DNA of 64,000 nucleotides, taken from contig JAPEVF010000058.1 of NCBI GenBank assembly GCA_029747585.1, positions 62,001-126,000 of the forward strand, in the 5' to 3' direction. Shown piece after piece: positions 11,790 through 22,644 of this stretch (positions within the stretch are counted from its first letter, which is position 1; every line of letters begins with the position of its first letter). A model generated the notes under the pieces. That model was not told where the DNA came from, did no database searches, and saw only the letters and a program-made list of their open reading frames with translations. Source of the DNA: Pleurotus djamor. Its lineage: Eukaryota; Basidiomycota; Agaricomycetes; Agaricales; Pleurotaceae. The position numbers were made by a program, and so were the translations under genes.

Positions 11790-12543
11790 AGCGCACAGAC
11801 TTCTACTCGAGGAAGCAAACGTGTAAAGGCTTACTTGGTGTCTGCCGTCGGTGGCGAGACATCCTCCTGGCCCTGCCTGCATTTTTCTGGTCGATGATCG
11901 ACACGACAAACGAGTGCTGCTCCCTTCAAGAAGTCATTTGACGGTCGAAGCGTCATCCTTTGTCTGTTGCTGCTCTCTTGGGTGAAGATGCCGAGATGTC
12001 GCTCCAACCCATCCTGACGGGAAGCGAACGATTCAAAGAATTATCCATGACATGTGACACTCCATCCCATGTGCCCCGATGACGCTCTTTCCAGTATCAC
12101 CATATCGACGTCTACACCTATCCTTCAAACCTTGACTCTGAAAGCGCCCACTGAATACACGCTTTTGGCTCCGACTTTCCCTTCCTTCATCTCTTGTGAA
12201 TCTCTCACTGTCTTGAGAATAGAAGATATTGGATTTCAACAGGGGTTTCCTGTTCTTCCGTCCTTACGCAAACTAATCGTCGTGGATGACTAGGAAGACG
12301 ACAACTTATCTAACACCTGTGTGGGTTAAATCCTCCGTAATACCCCCAGGATCGAAGAGGTTCACATACGGTGTCTCCGATGCTTGGGATTCCACACTTG
12401 ACGACGACCGCCTTCCTGTGACCCTCCCGTCCCTCAAATACCTCTGTATCGTGGCCGAAGACGTTTCGGAAGGTGATATTTTTGATGTTCTCCGATTTCC
12501 AAGTTCGGCCATCGTCGTAACCCTCTACTCGTGGCCGCCATAA
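11790..12543 (+). pseudogene. F-box/LRR protein relic
   Basis: A frame near 11835-11900 reads VCRRWRDILLALPAFFW, the typical second half of a basidiomycete F-box. In-frame stops follow at ILL..EVI and after PSHVPR. A later frame (12054-12293) carries leucine-rich text such as ESLTVLRIEDIGF and LPSLRKLIVVDD, as in the LRR-like part of these proteins. No set of GT-AG introns that I could find restores one frame, and no ATG-led F-box start is seen. F-box proteins recruit substrates to SCF ubiquitin ligases; this copy looks inactive. Confidence 0.55.
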
Positions 12544-13680
12544 GTACTCTAATCGCGCACCGAAAATTGTGATGGCTGCCATGTTTTCCTTGAACCCGAG
12601 GGCTTCCTCCCAAATTGATGGATACAGCTGAGAGGTATATGTGTAAGGAATCAGACTTCGCCGCTAGAAGGAAGGACGTACCGAAGTGGATGAATCGAGG
12701 GTGTGAGAAATTCGGCGTCCCTTTGCTCAATTCTCGATCCATGCTTCCAGCTACTCCAAGGGCCAGAAATATTATATCTGATAGCTATGAGACATATCTC
12801 TTTTGTATGTGAAGGAATAAAGAAGGGAGTCGTTTCGTTGAGAGAAATTGGTCTGGCAACTTCGTGAGTAACCCCCCAAAAAAGGAAATTTCCAGGGGAT
12901 TAAGGGGTAAATATTAAATCATCGAAAGGCGTCACTTTCAACACGAAATCCTACCTCACTCACACAGCTTTCCAGGAAATGGGTTGATCCGGGTTAATAC
13001 TCATATGTTAGAGTTCTCATTGAGCCTATCAGACCCATCCTCACAGGTCTGTACAAAAAGCTCATTTTGGTCATGAAAATGATTTACCGGCGGCCCAGGT
13101 AGCGAATTCATTCGTGTTCTTATTGCTAAAATCACCCTGAGGGCAAGTAATATTTTTTGTATTTTTCTTGCTAAAAAATTCCGGCGCGATGATCGCGAAA
13201 CAGCGGTCAAAATATGCGCGATTACTTTTCCTCTCGCGGTTTACCTCCGGTTCCGACGCCGTCTCATATAAAAAGATGCGCATGATTGAAGCTGACGACC
13301 AAGAGAACCAGACTAGTAGCGCCCGGCCTTTTGCTCTCTCTCCATCATCCCGGCTCTGAAAGTTTGAGCTTTGGGTAGTCCCCGATACTCAGCTGGGCTC
13401 AGCTGCCATCAATTATGTCTAAACACATAGCAGCTTTTCTCTTCGGGTCGATGGAAATTTCGTGGATGAAGCCCGGCTTGAACTTGACTCATACACACCG
13501 ACACCGCGGCTTATGGCAAATCCAGTATCAACACTGGGGTCAGCAGTTATCAATTATCAAAGGCTCCTCACACTGTTGTGTCACAACCTAGATGACTTGT
13601 CCAAGTCAAAATTGCTCTTCAAAGCTTCACCAGCATCAACTCTCCCCTCCTTGATTGATGCATTCCGAGTCTACAATCTT
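12544..13680. other. Gene-poor stretch
   Basis: Short frames only (13168-13359, 13462-13773 and others). Two similar phrases containing TCAATTAT near 13406 and 13548 hint at a degenerate repeat. No gene is supported. Confidence 0.4.
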
Positions 13681-13820
13681 TACGACAGTATCTTTTTTTT
13701 TTTTTGGTGGAGCGTTCAGTCCCTTGGAGACTGGCGACCTTTGGCTCGTCAACGTATAGTTAACAGTCCTTAGGCCACGCTAGGGTACCGGGGTTAACCG
13801 GCGAGGTACGACAGTATCTT
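13681..13820 (-). mobile_element. SINE-like short retroposon with 14-bp target duplication
   Basis: The same 14 bp, TACGACAGTATCTT, lies at 13681-13694 and 13807-13820. Between them are a run of about 11 T and a body of about 101 nt. Read on the minus strand this is a short body ending in CTCCACC followed by poly-A, then the target duplication, which is the signature of LINE-mobilised retroposition. The body holds a perfect 5-bp stem with a 7-nt loop (13717-13733), like a tRNA T-arm, and the sequence before the A tail resembles CCA. A matching 5' acceptor strand is not found, so a tRNA origin is only a suggestion. No coding capacity. Confidence 0.7.
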
Positions 13821-14666
13821 GAAGAGATGCCAACCATGGACACGACTCAGTGTCGCTTTCCCTATCTTTGCAACTTCCGTGACTGCGCGGGATAAGAGGG
13901 ACGCGAAATCGAAAACGGACAGGTTCGACGCTGATCCTGACAACGTCGCATCTGGGTCAACTCGGCTTTGGAGTCGGCGCCGCTACAAATCCCAGGGGAG
14001 GCCTTTAGTCGTGTTGGGAAAGAGGAAGCATGGCGGTGGAGAATCATACGAAGCATATTCTGTCTCACCAGCCACAGGGTCATTGCTTTCCGAGGAGGGG
14101 ATCGTTTCACCTTTGCACCTCCCCAACATGCGCAAACGACGTTGTGATATTTGAGCTCCCTATGATCCCTGGCAGACTTCTAGAGTCGTTGGTCTGTGGT
14201 CGTTTCATCCGTCTCCTCAGGCACCGAGGCTTTTGGACCCACATCAATTCGAGTTTCGCCTACCTTGCGTAAAAGTTGCTTACATCCTCGCTGAATAAGA
14301 TGCTCTGGATGACTCAAAGCTTACTGGGACAATGCTTTGCGAATACATCGGGTTATCTCCTCATAGGGCTCGATGCCATTCATACTGCTTTCGGCTAGGT
14401 TCGTTTCCCCTGGAGTTTCATGTCGCCGCGCCATACGCATGGAGCCACACTACCGTTCGACTACACCTCTCTTACCGCCGGCATGCCCACAGGGCATTTC
14501 CGCATTGTTGATGGCTTTTTAGTTCATGGTATAAATTATGCGAATGTAAGTCTAATTCTACATCCACATCGTCTTCTTCCCTCTGTACTGAGAACTTCTA
14601 GTAGTTCAATAGCCGACATCATAGTATTCCTTCACCGTACTTGATCACAACTCACACACGGACGCG
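13821..14666. other. Unassigned stretch upstream of hydrolase
   Basis: A 111-residue frame (13819-14154 +) has no recognisable motif and begins inside the target duplication, so it is unlikely to be a gene as read. The promoter of the hydrolase at 14667 probably lies in the last few hundred bases. Confidence 0.35.
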
Positions 14667-15817
14667 ATGGTTGATGATCTAGAATTTACCACCGGCTACG
14701 CACCATTCCATTTGGGCGATGAAACATACCAAATATGGTACAAGATCGTCGGTCAACTTGGTGGTGGACGTCGACCAATTGTCTGCATCCATGGCGGCGC
14801 TGGTATGTCACATCACTACATGTTGTAAGTCTTCGAGTTCGCCATTGTTTTCCATCTCGTAGACCCAATTCTTTTCAGACCGCATTCCATCCTCGCGAAA
14901 CGCCTCAATGTCCCCATCATCTTCTATGACCAACTCGGAAATGGCGAATCAACTCACATTCCCGACGCTCCCTCGGATTTCTGGCAGACTACGCTCTTCG
15001 TTGACCAGCTTGATAGCCTGGTCAAGTATTTAGGGATCGACGATAATTTCGACCTCATTGGGAATTCATTCGGAGGTGGGTCTTGCGTTCTTTCTTCGTC
15101 GCTCGTTCGCCATTGTTGACGCCATTCTTAGGTATGTTAGTGGGCGAGTATGCTACACGCGCACCCTCTGGCCTCAGACACATCGTCGTCTCGAACTCTC
15201 CTGCATCGGTGGCTTTGATGCAGAGAGGCATACAAGCGCTCCTGGACAACTACCCGGAGCAACGAGATATCATCCGAGAGCACGGTGACGCCGGGACATT
15301 CTCATCGCCAGAGTACCAGGCTGCCGTCGAATCCTTGAACAAGAAGCACTTTTGTCCGCTCGATCCCATGCCGAGAGAGCTCATGGAGTCTATGGCCGCC
15401 GTTGCAAAGGATCCCACTGTCTTCAGTGCTACGTAGGTTGACTTTCTAGTGCGTCGTGAGCCCTTTTTACTCATAAATGTTCTTTAGTTCCGGAACGTCG
15501 ATTTATGATATGAAGACCCACATCACTAAATGGAACATCATCGACGAACTTCACAAGATCGAATGTTCGACGCTAATTCTCAGCTCTCCTCGAGACCTTG
15601 TACAGCCCTGCTCCGTTGTTCCATGGTTCAAATTCGTCAAGAAAGTGAAATGGGTGGAGTTGTCGAACAGTACGCACATGCCAATGTTCGAGGAACCTGA
15701 GCGGTGGGTTCTCCTCTCCAGTACCGAAGTCATAAGGCTCATCAGCGTCAATCCCCTTTCACGGTTTTATCTAGCTATTTCAACGTTCTGGAAAACTTTT
15801 TGGCTAGTGATGAGTAA
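14667..15817 (+). CDS. Proline iminopeptidase-like alpha/beta hydrolase
   Basis: Five exons (14667-14824, 14879-15075, 15132-15432, 15488-15703, 15775-15817) sum to 915 nt and 304 residues, the normal size for S33 prolyl aminopeptidases and related L-amino-acid amidases. After splicing I see the HGG motif (CIHGGAG), FYDQLGNGEST, the nucleophile elbow GNSFGG, and near the C-terminus an Asp (SSPRDLV) and His (NSTHMPMFEEPER) placed for a Ser-Asp-His triad. The last intron (71 nt) is needed: it replaces an unlikely tail by RYFNVLENFLASDE. Family members cleave N-terminal residues from peptides or hydrolyse amides, usually in the cytosol. The upstream ATG at 14420 is separated by stops and was not used. 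Confidence 0.88.
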
Positions 15818-16296
15818 TGTGTCGATACGATACCACTAGTTTGCGGTGCATTGGTTGAGCAGCCGGGCGTGCCACTCGAGAAGTCAAGCGTGTATTGCTG
15901 GTTTCTTGACATAAGCCACAGCAATATACGGCTTCTCATGGGTGTAATACTTGAGGCTACTAATCAATTTGTGAACGATAGTGAACTCCGGCCTCACCGA
16001 CTCCCTTTCCCTTGTCCCTGGACATCGCATGCCCCTATGGGCGACTCCTTCAGGGGTAAGGATAAAAATAACCTTTGCTGTGCGCATTGCACAGTGTGCT
16101 TGCCTAGAGTCGCGAAAGAAGGCTATCCACGCTCTTCGACAGAACCAGATGACTTGAACATGCTGTGATGCCCTCATCCTTGTGGGTCCATGCTTGGGAA
16201 TGTTTGCCTTTGAATAAGGTTTGTCAGACGCCTCATCGTTCCCTTTCAGCTTCCACGACCATCATACTTCCAGTGGAAACCCCTCCTCCAACAGCT
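15818..16296. other. Intergenic, no gene seen
   Basis: Spacer between the hydrolase and the BTB gene, with no conserved frame. Confidence 0.4.
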
Positions 16297-17449
16297 ATGC
16301 CAGACGAACCCCCAACATACCATTCCGCCCAATGCCCAGGTGAGTTGGAACTCTCTGCGAAGCTCTGATGCCGTCTAACGCACCCTAATACGCGTAGAAT
16401 CTGGATGCACACTTCCCATCAATGTCCTCGTGCACAGCTCGGAAGATACTGTCCACGGCGGACATATGCAGAACCTGATGATGTACAGTACAGACATCGT
16501 GAAGCCTCTTTCGAAGACAGAGTCAGGCGTCGTACATTCTGCACGGATCCCACACAGCGACGCCACCACCAAGCTCTTACTTCAAGTCATGCATAACCGC
16601 CCACAGCCTGATCTCTCCGAGCTTGAATGGGATTTACTCAAGGACTTCACGACCGCGGTGGAGAAATACCGAGTCTACAGTATGATTGGGATGTGTAAGA
16701 TGCGCATGGAGTGAGTTGAGCCTTCTCGCGATATCCACGAGGACGACCATGCGCCGCGATACTGACAATGGAATAATAGGGCCTTGGTCAGCGAACACCC
16801 ATTTGACATCTTCCTATATGCCTCCGAAGCTGGATATACCGCTCTCAGTGAGAGGGCGTTAGAGTGCGTAGTGTCTTTCATATCAACACCTATTCATTCT
16901 AGCTGATCGCGTCTCTCTCCCTTACTACCAGGTTTTGTTCTTCCACCCACCCGTTGGAATGCTTCGTCAAATCAAGCCACGTCGGGCTCCGAACCTTGCA
17001 GGACAAAGTTTCAAAGAGCACATTCTCTCTGGCTCCCCAAGCCGTGCTCGACGCTCTGAAAGGTACAAAGGATTGGTCCCTGACTTTCTCTGCCTGGGTA
17101 AGTCATACTCTCGCCCATTTGCTGTACCTTGAATCACAACCTTCCATAGGTTCTCCAACGCGAGGCCTACAAGACCGCCGCCTTGGCAATCCTTCAGAAT
17201 CCCCCTCAGGGAAATCAACACAAGGGAGGTCTCGTTCGCTGTCCGAATTGGTATCAATTCCATGGCCGCGTGACGTCCGCGATGTATGAGAGTGGGATGG
17301 CGCTAGACCCGACTGTTTGCATTGAGAGACGGGAGTACATGTTGGAAGATTGCAAACAATGCATGCAGGCGACTGCGCGATGGAAGATCCAGTTTGCGCA
17401 AATTGGGGTCGCGGCGTTCTCAACGTACTTGGCATCTCTAGGCGAATGA
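16297..17449 (+). CDS. BTB/POZ-domain protein (Agaricomycete type)
   Basis: Exons 16297-16339, 16398-16710, 16780-16863, 16932-17097 and 17150-17449 give 906 nt and 301 residues. It follows the pattern of the large Agaricomycete BTB family: an N-terminal POZ fold, then RPQPDLSELEWDLLKDF, AVEKYRVYSMIGMCKMRM and HPFDIFLYASEAGY. The C-terminal part is Cys-bearing (RCPNWYQF, EDCKQC, ARWKIQF) and is common to this family. POZ domains dimerise and often link substrates to CUL3 ligases; the role of the fungal expansion is unknown. The POZ start is somewhat divergent (SSEDTVHGGHMQNLMMYS). Introns are 52-69 nt. The ATG was chosen because exon 1 (MPDEPPTYHSAQCP) gives a clean 58-nt intron. Confidence 0.8.
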
Positions 17450-17553
17450 TCACTTCTACAGCAACATCGACTCGCATCTGTGTTATCATGTGTACTGCTG
17501 ATGCCAATCCCTTCTCGAGAAGAATTCAAAAAGGGACTCACCTATCCTTCTCA

Positions 17554-17635
17554 GGCCTTACCAGGGCTCGAACCTGGGTTACTGGAAATCAAGCGAAGTC
17601 AAAATCCAGTGTGATAACCACTACACTATAAAGCC
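17554..17635 (-). tRNA. tRNA-Gln (UUG) with 11-nt intron
   Basis: The reverse strand folds as a tRNA. The acceptor pairs GGCTTTA with TAAGGCC (one G-U pair). The D-arm is GTG/CAC, the anticodon stem CTGGA/TCCAG with anticodon TTG, and the T-arm CCAGG/CCTGG with loop TTCGAGC. An 11-nt intron (17588-17598) sits one base 3' of the anticodon, the canonical place. The sequence closely follows the eukaryotic tRNA-Gln pattern (box A TAGTGTAGTGG-like, box B GGTTCGAGCC). Confidence 0.92.
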
Positions 17636-17745
17636 AACCGCAGACGCGGGTGCATTGAGTCTACTCTAACGCTGACGCAGTCGGACTCAGACCTGTCGCG
17701 TTGTCGTTTTCAATTCCCGCGGCGGTCCTCTTATAGTACGCTGGC

Positions 17746-17765
17746 AAGATAAGATAAGATAAGAT
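17746..17765. repeat. GATAA microsatellite
   Basis: Four tandem AAGAT/GATAA units lie upstream of the AT-hook gene. A shorter GATAAGATAAG run lies near 11733, upstream of MYND copy 1. They could be GATA-factor sites or simple repeats. Confidence 0.5.
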
Positions 17766-18058
17766 ACTTTGGCTTTTCGGCGCCTGAAGCGCTTGTTGCT
17801 TTTCTTCTCGGTCTGATCCTACTACCTAGAAACATGGTCAGTACAACGTTCTCGAAGATTGATTTGTTAGCTCACAGGACTCTAAGTATGGCACGCGCCT
17901 GGCGCTGCTAGCAAAAACCAATCCATCAAGTGCTACGTGAGTCCATTGTGAATGCATTCATCGTTGATAACGTCATACCGACCGACGCCGACAGTGCAAC
18001 TTTGGTTCGTCCTCGTCATGTGCGCCCCATACATACCGGGGTCTGCTCACAGGAGACA

Positions 18059-19129
18059 ATGTACCTACGTCATTTCTCATCGCGTGCAATGAAACTATCT
18101 TGGCTCGAGAGCCCATCGCCCTCATCGTCCGCGACGTACTCCTCCACCCCAGCCAACGATTCATCATCCTCTGGGTTTCTCCAATCTAACGCCCCCGACC
18201 CACAATCCACTCCCAATTTAGAGCCTGCTAGCGTATCCTCAGCTCCACCAGTCAGGAAAAGAAGAGGACGGCCGAGGTCTACGCCGGTTGAAGCTGTCGC
18301 TGCCGTTGACGGTGGATCTTTGACACCACCGCCACCACCGCTCGAGGAGGCTGGTACGAATGCTAGCTCATCCGATCCCCCTGCTAAGAAGACACGGACA
18401 CGCGCGTCGCGGAAGCTGAGTTCGGATGCTGTGGAGACCGCCAAAACCACGAGGAGGAGGAGGAAGACTGACGCTGAAGGGGCTGACGGAGGTGTCGCAG
18501 CTGGGGTTGTTGTTGGAGAGAAAGCTGAGAAAGCTGTCAGGAAGCCGGGCACATCGAAAAAGGTCGCATCGGGGGAGGATAGATTGGATGAGGACCTTGG
18601 TGGCGAGAAAGAGGAGCCAACGACGACCAAAATCAAAGGAACTCGTCTGACCACTCCACGTGCTCCACCAAAGCCAAAATCGAAGGCAGCGCCTAAACCA
18701 AAGCAGCTCACCAAAGAACAAAACAAACGTGCTGAAAAGACATGGGCGAAGAAACTCCAAACACTCCGGGAGTGTGAGGATGCGCTTAAAGAGCTGATTG
18801 CACATGGACTCTGGATGGATCTCAAAGATCATAGGGCGTATATGGATCAGATGCTTAACAACCGTAGGAAGATTGAGGCCGAGAAGAAGAAGGGTAGATT
18901 GATGGGATGGTCTGATGATGAAGACGATGATGACTATTATGGAATATACGACGAGGAGGACGGCGAAGATGAGGTCGAAGATGAAGATGAGAATGACAAT
19001 GAGGAAGAAGATGAAGACGAAGACGACGAAGGCGATGAAGACGATGAAGATGATGAAGACGACGATGATGAAGACGACGATGATGAAGACAATGAATACA
19101 ACGGTCGCTATCGCCCAAACTCCGGATGA
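18059..19129 (+). CDS. AT-hook protein with poly-Asp/Glu tail, copy 1
   Basis: About 357 residues from the ATG at 18059; the ATG at 18089 (MKLSWLESPSP) is also plausible and aligns with copy 2. A Ser-rich start leads to an AT-hook (RKRRGRPRSTP), which binds the minor groove of AT-rich DNA. A Lys/Arg-rich stretch follows, then a short helical region (NKRAEKTWAKKLQTL, ECEDALKELI), then KGRLMGWSDDEDDDDYYG, and a tail of about 60 mostly Asp and Glu residues ending EYNGRYRPNSG. It is probably a chromatin-associated nuclear protein. A paralogue at 32090-33391 keeps the AT-hook, the helical region, the GRLMGW motif and the acidic tail. Long antisense frames over the tail are artefacts of the GAY repeat. 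Confidence 0.72.
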   Translation: MYLRHFSSRAMKLSWLESPSPSSSATYSSTPANDSSSSGFLQSNAPDPQSTPNLEPASVSSAPPVRKRRGRPRSTPVEAVAAVDGGSLTPPPPPLEEAGTNASSSDPPAKKTRTRASRKLSSDAVETAKTTRRRRKTDAEGADGGVAAGVVVGEKAEKAVRKPGTSKKVASGEDRLDEDLGGEKEEPTTTKIKGTRLTTPRAPPKPKSKAAPKPKQLTKEQNKRAEKTWAKKLQTLRECEDALKELIAHGLWMDLKDHRAYMDQMLNNRRKIEAEKKKGRLMGWSDDEDDDDYYGIYDEEDGEDEVEDEDENDNEEEDEDEDDEGDEDDEDDEDDDDEDDDDEDNEYNGRYRPNSG

Positions 19130-20306
19130 AGCATGCCAACCCTTGGCGTCGCTAGAGTCACTCATTGCCCATGGGACACCTTCAGCCATACTAAATGCGT
19201 CCTCGGAACGCCCATTCGAACCCTACGTGGAGAAATTCTCAAGCTTCCCGCCTCCTCAAAAGTGGGAGCTAGTCATTGTCGCTGCAGTGCACTGTGGCCA
19301 TATCTGCGCCAGTATATGGCCCTTATCGTACTTAGGTGTGTATAGGTCTGCGATTTCGACGGATTTGTGAAATGAAAGACAGTCGAATAGGCTGGATTGT
19401 GGAGCTTCGACAAGACACTGAGACGTTTGGGATGTGGGAGGGTCATGCAATGATTACCCAGGTCGACCTCCTTACCGCCACGGTCGAAATCAGGGGCCAC
19501 CACCATTGCCCCTTAAAATGGCGCGACGTCCTATACTTATCCCCTCTCACAGCGCCCAGCAAACCTGAGCAATAGTTGTATCCACGCTCATGGCGCAATC
19601 CGAACCAAGTCTTTCGAATCTCGATAGATCCTATATATGTCTAGGCTGGACCACACTCCTCCTAACTCTTAAGAACCATGTTCCGTGGTTCATGGGATTT
19701 CTCATCCACTTCGTTTGCCCAACCACCGTACTAGTCTGTTAACGAGGACCGTAAACCCCCTCTTTCGCGAAATCGCCCTCGTTATGCTGCCGCACTTTTA
19801 CGACGCGAATAACTCGGAGTCGCACTCCGCTTGCTTATATCCAGGTGTATACGACTGTCCGATTCAAACACAATCAATTGCCACCAAAGCAAAAGCCACC
19901 CGAGACGATCATAAGAGTCTACGAGGTCACACGAAACCCTCTTTGGCTGGGACGTCTAATGGAGTGATGGAGGGCAGCCGCGAATCAGTTATCAAACCGA
20001 GCAAGGGGTCTGGAAACTGAAGGTCGAGCACATGGAGCACTGGAGCAGCGATGGAGGTAAGCACGGTGTTCAGCTGGCATGATTCACACATGCAGTGCTA
20101 ACATTGAAGATCTACAAGCTTTGAGACTCGGGCGGAACAGTGTTTTATAGGGTACTTTGCCGTTGGATTTCTCTCACCCGCCGAACCTTGCTCACAGCGG
20201 ACGTATAAACTTGAATCAGTTAGCACGTAGCACGTAGCGGACAACACTGTAAAAAGGGCATTTCAAAGCCGAGTGTTCATATACAGATTGTGCACTTTGT
20301 ACAACT
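19130..20306. other. Unassigned stretch
   Basis: Small frames (for example 19336-19575 +, 79 residues) without family resemblance. It probably contains the 3' ends of the two convergent genes that flank it. Confidence 0.35.
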
Positions 20307-21463
20307 CTAAAGCTTTGACACTCGTCGCCTATGGAGGGGCTCGTATCGGCTGAGAGGGATATCAATATTGATGGTCGCCGTTCGCGAAGCTTTGAACGTC
20401 TATCATTGGTAAGAAAGGTGGAGACAAGCAACGGAAATAGAATATTAACTTACAGGTCCCGTGGGCCAGTCGGATTCTTCTTGATGCTGATAAACAGAAG
20501 CGGTACATTCTACCGAAGGGCGAATTAGTTCTGATCACCAGCTCGTGGATTTAGAACGAAGGAAACTAGCCGAAGGAAATAGGATCGAGACCGTCATGTC
20601 TGAAGAGCGAAAACCCACCGAATGGGAAGTTCGCGCCAAAGCCAATCTGTGTGTTCGAGTTGATCGTAAGAATTCGGCTACTGATGCGATGAGAAAAATG
20701 GGATGTCCGTCCGTACCGAAGTCTTCAGTCTCGTTGCCCACTGGACACCATTGCCTTGGACCAATCCCGTCTGCTCCCCCTTATGGTAGTTGATACTGCT
20801 CTCGTACTGCGCAGAGAAGGTAAACGCCTCGGTCGCGTTCTGGCGGAACATTTGCATCTCTTGAGAGAAAACGATTGGATCTTTTCTCAGCTCATAAGTT
20901 TGGGCGCGCGTATCCGAGGGAAAATGGCGGGAACGATACGTACAATTTGTGGTATCACCGTTTACGACGCCCGTATTGGACTGAGGTAGTTGTGTGATGG
21001 CTCTTCCAGCACCCTTTGGGAATACGGAGTACCTGTACTCGGGCGACGGGGCAACGGGGTTCCCCGTCCTAGCTGAACCGCCGTGTACTAGAGCGACGTA
21101 AACGGAACTACCATTCGCTACGAAATCTTCACCTGGGAGGGCTCGGACGACGTAAACGTATGCGTCAATGTTCCATTGGAGGTTGAGATAGTTCCATAAC
21201 ATGTCGGAGATGGGGCCGTTAATAGGCGTAAAGGTTTGGCTGAACGTAGCGTTATCGTCAGTTGGAGGTATAGAGATAGATGGGGAGATACTCTGTAGAA
21301 ATACTTACAAGCGGAAAAAGGAGGTACCATAAGGAGGCGACAGCCGGTTCAAGTATCCGAGCGGAGGACGCTCTGGGTGATGTCTATTGACTTTCTCCCG
21401 ATGACATTCATCGTGTTGATGTTGATCTTGGTCCTCCTCAGTGGGCCCGTTGTGACGACACAT
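20307..21463 (-). CDS. Unrecognised SKL-ending protein, copy 1
   Basis: Six exons (21309-21463, 20944-21239, 20717-20880, 20571-20646, 20454-20509, 20307-20399) sum to 840 nt and 279 residues with consistent phases. The N-terminus is hydrophilic and His/Glu-rich, with no signal peptide. The core has YLNLQWNIDAYVYVV, VYVALVHGGSA, GAGRAITQLP, EMQMFRQNATEAFTF, GNGVQW and FPFGGFSLFR, followed by ECTASVYQ. The last exon ends RRRVSKL, a canonical type-1 peroxisomal targeting signal preceded by basic residues. The intron at 20510-20570 has a GC donor where the paralogues have GT. I do not recognise the fold or enzyme class; predicted location is the peroxisome matrix. Paralogues: 22645-24845 (two copies) and 35086-36300. 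Confidence 0.75.
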
Positions 21464-22644
21464 CTTGACTGAAAGGCGTTGATAAAAAGTAGTCTATGGA
21501 TGACTGCTCGAAATGAACGACTGAAGTTAAAGTTGGGTGACGAACTCACATTTGCGCTGAAAGAGGGGCATTTATACATTCCATGAGGTGATGCCGAAGA
21601 ATGCTCTTGGTCAACGTGTTGGATACAGTCAATTATCCACCGCGTCGGGGACACTGAGAGCTAACCTTCAAGTGAAACCGTGTAGCGGAACCGAAAATCG
21701 GATATTATGGACACCCGTTTCCACACCGTAAGAAAGTGCAGTGCAAAGCAAGATATGGTCTTTCACCCTGGACTTCGTCGTTTCTGAGGCATCGGTGCTA
21801 TGCTTCAGGCGTTAGTGACCTCGAACACGTTTGGAGTTACTCACATAATTCTCCACAGAGAGATCCAGAAGGCGTCCTTTATTTGAGCCGAGAAAATCGT
21901 TCCAAGGCGACATTCAGCCATAGAGTGTAGGCCAGATCTCTAGAGAGAACTCCAAAACTCCAATCAAGGGTTCTGGATACTGAAAGTGCTTTTCGACGGG
22001 ATCCATGTCGGCCAGTAGTTTAGCGCAATCCAACGACCAGCATTGTAGTCAGATAGTCAGATGAATCCTTGGAAGTTTTCAGGAAGTTCTGACTCGAAGT
22101 TATTCAATTTCGTCCTGAGTTGCAGCGACTTGGGCTGGATTTCCGGTCCGCCACGTCTTGGTTTGTGGTGGTCTTCAAGGTTGAGGAATTTAGGAAAACC
22201 GGAGGCAAAAAGTTGGACGAGACGTGTGGTAAGCGCCTGAAGCGCCTAACAAATGCTCCTTATGCTCCTCCTAACACTAGCCCCTTTACCCACCAATATC
22301 GCGTCTACTCACCATTTGTAGACTTGCCACCTCTGCCTCTCATCTCTACAAGGCCATGGTCTGACCAAGACTCCATTGAAACGTCATCACTCACAAGCTA
22401 GGCTGTGAATAGCTCGCGCGTGGAAGTTGGCGCTGCCGCGAGAACCAACTCATCGCAAAGGACAGAAATGCATTATACTCCGGTCCATTCCCGGTTCCGT
22501 TGGCTTACCGTTAAAACCCCACTCAAGCCACCTCAGCCTCTTGAAAGCCGATGTATATCAACATAAAGCATTTTACAGTTATCAGATTCGAAAGACAACA
22601 TGACATCTTCGTCCCGAGGACATCCAGACGTTGTACGCTATGTC
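21464..22644. other. Intergenic between family copies
   Basis: No supported gene; a frame at 22120-22401 (+) has no motif. It should contain the promoter of copy 1 (-) at its left end. Confidence 0.4.

Noticed and set aside
18070..19189. Long minus-strand frames with hydrophobic repeats opposite the AT-hook gene
   Set aside because: They are the antisense reading of the GAY acidic-tail repeat and Ser/Pro codons; the plus-strand frame has the motifs and a paralogue.
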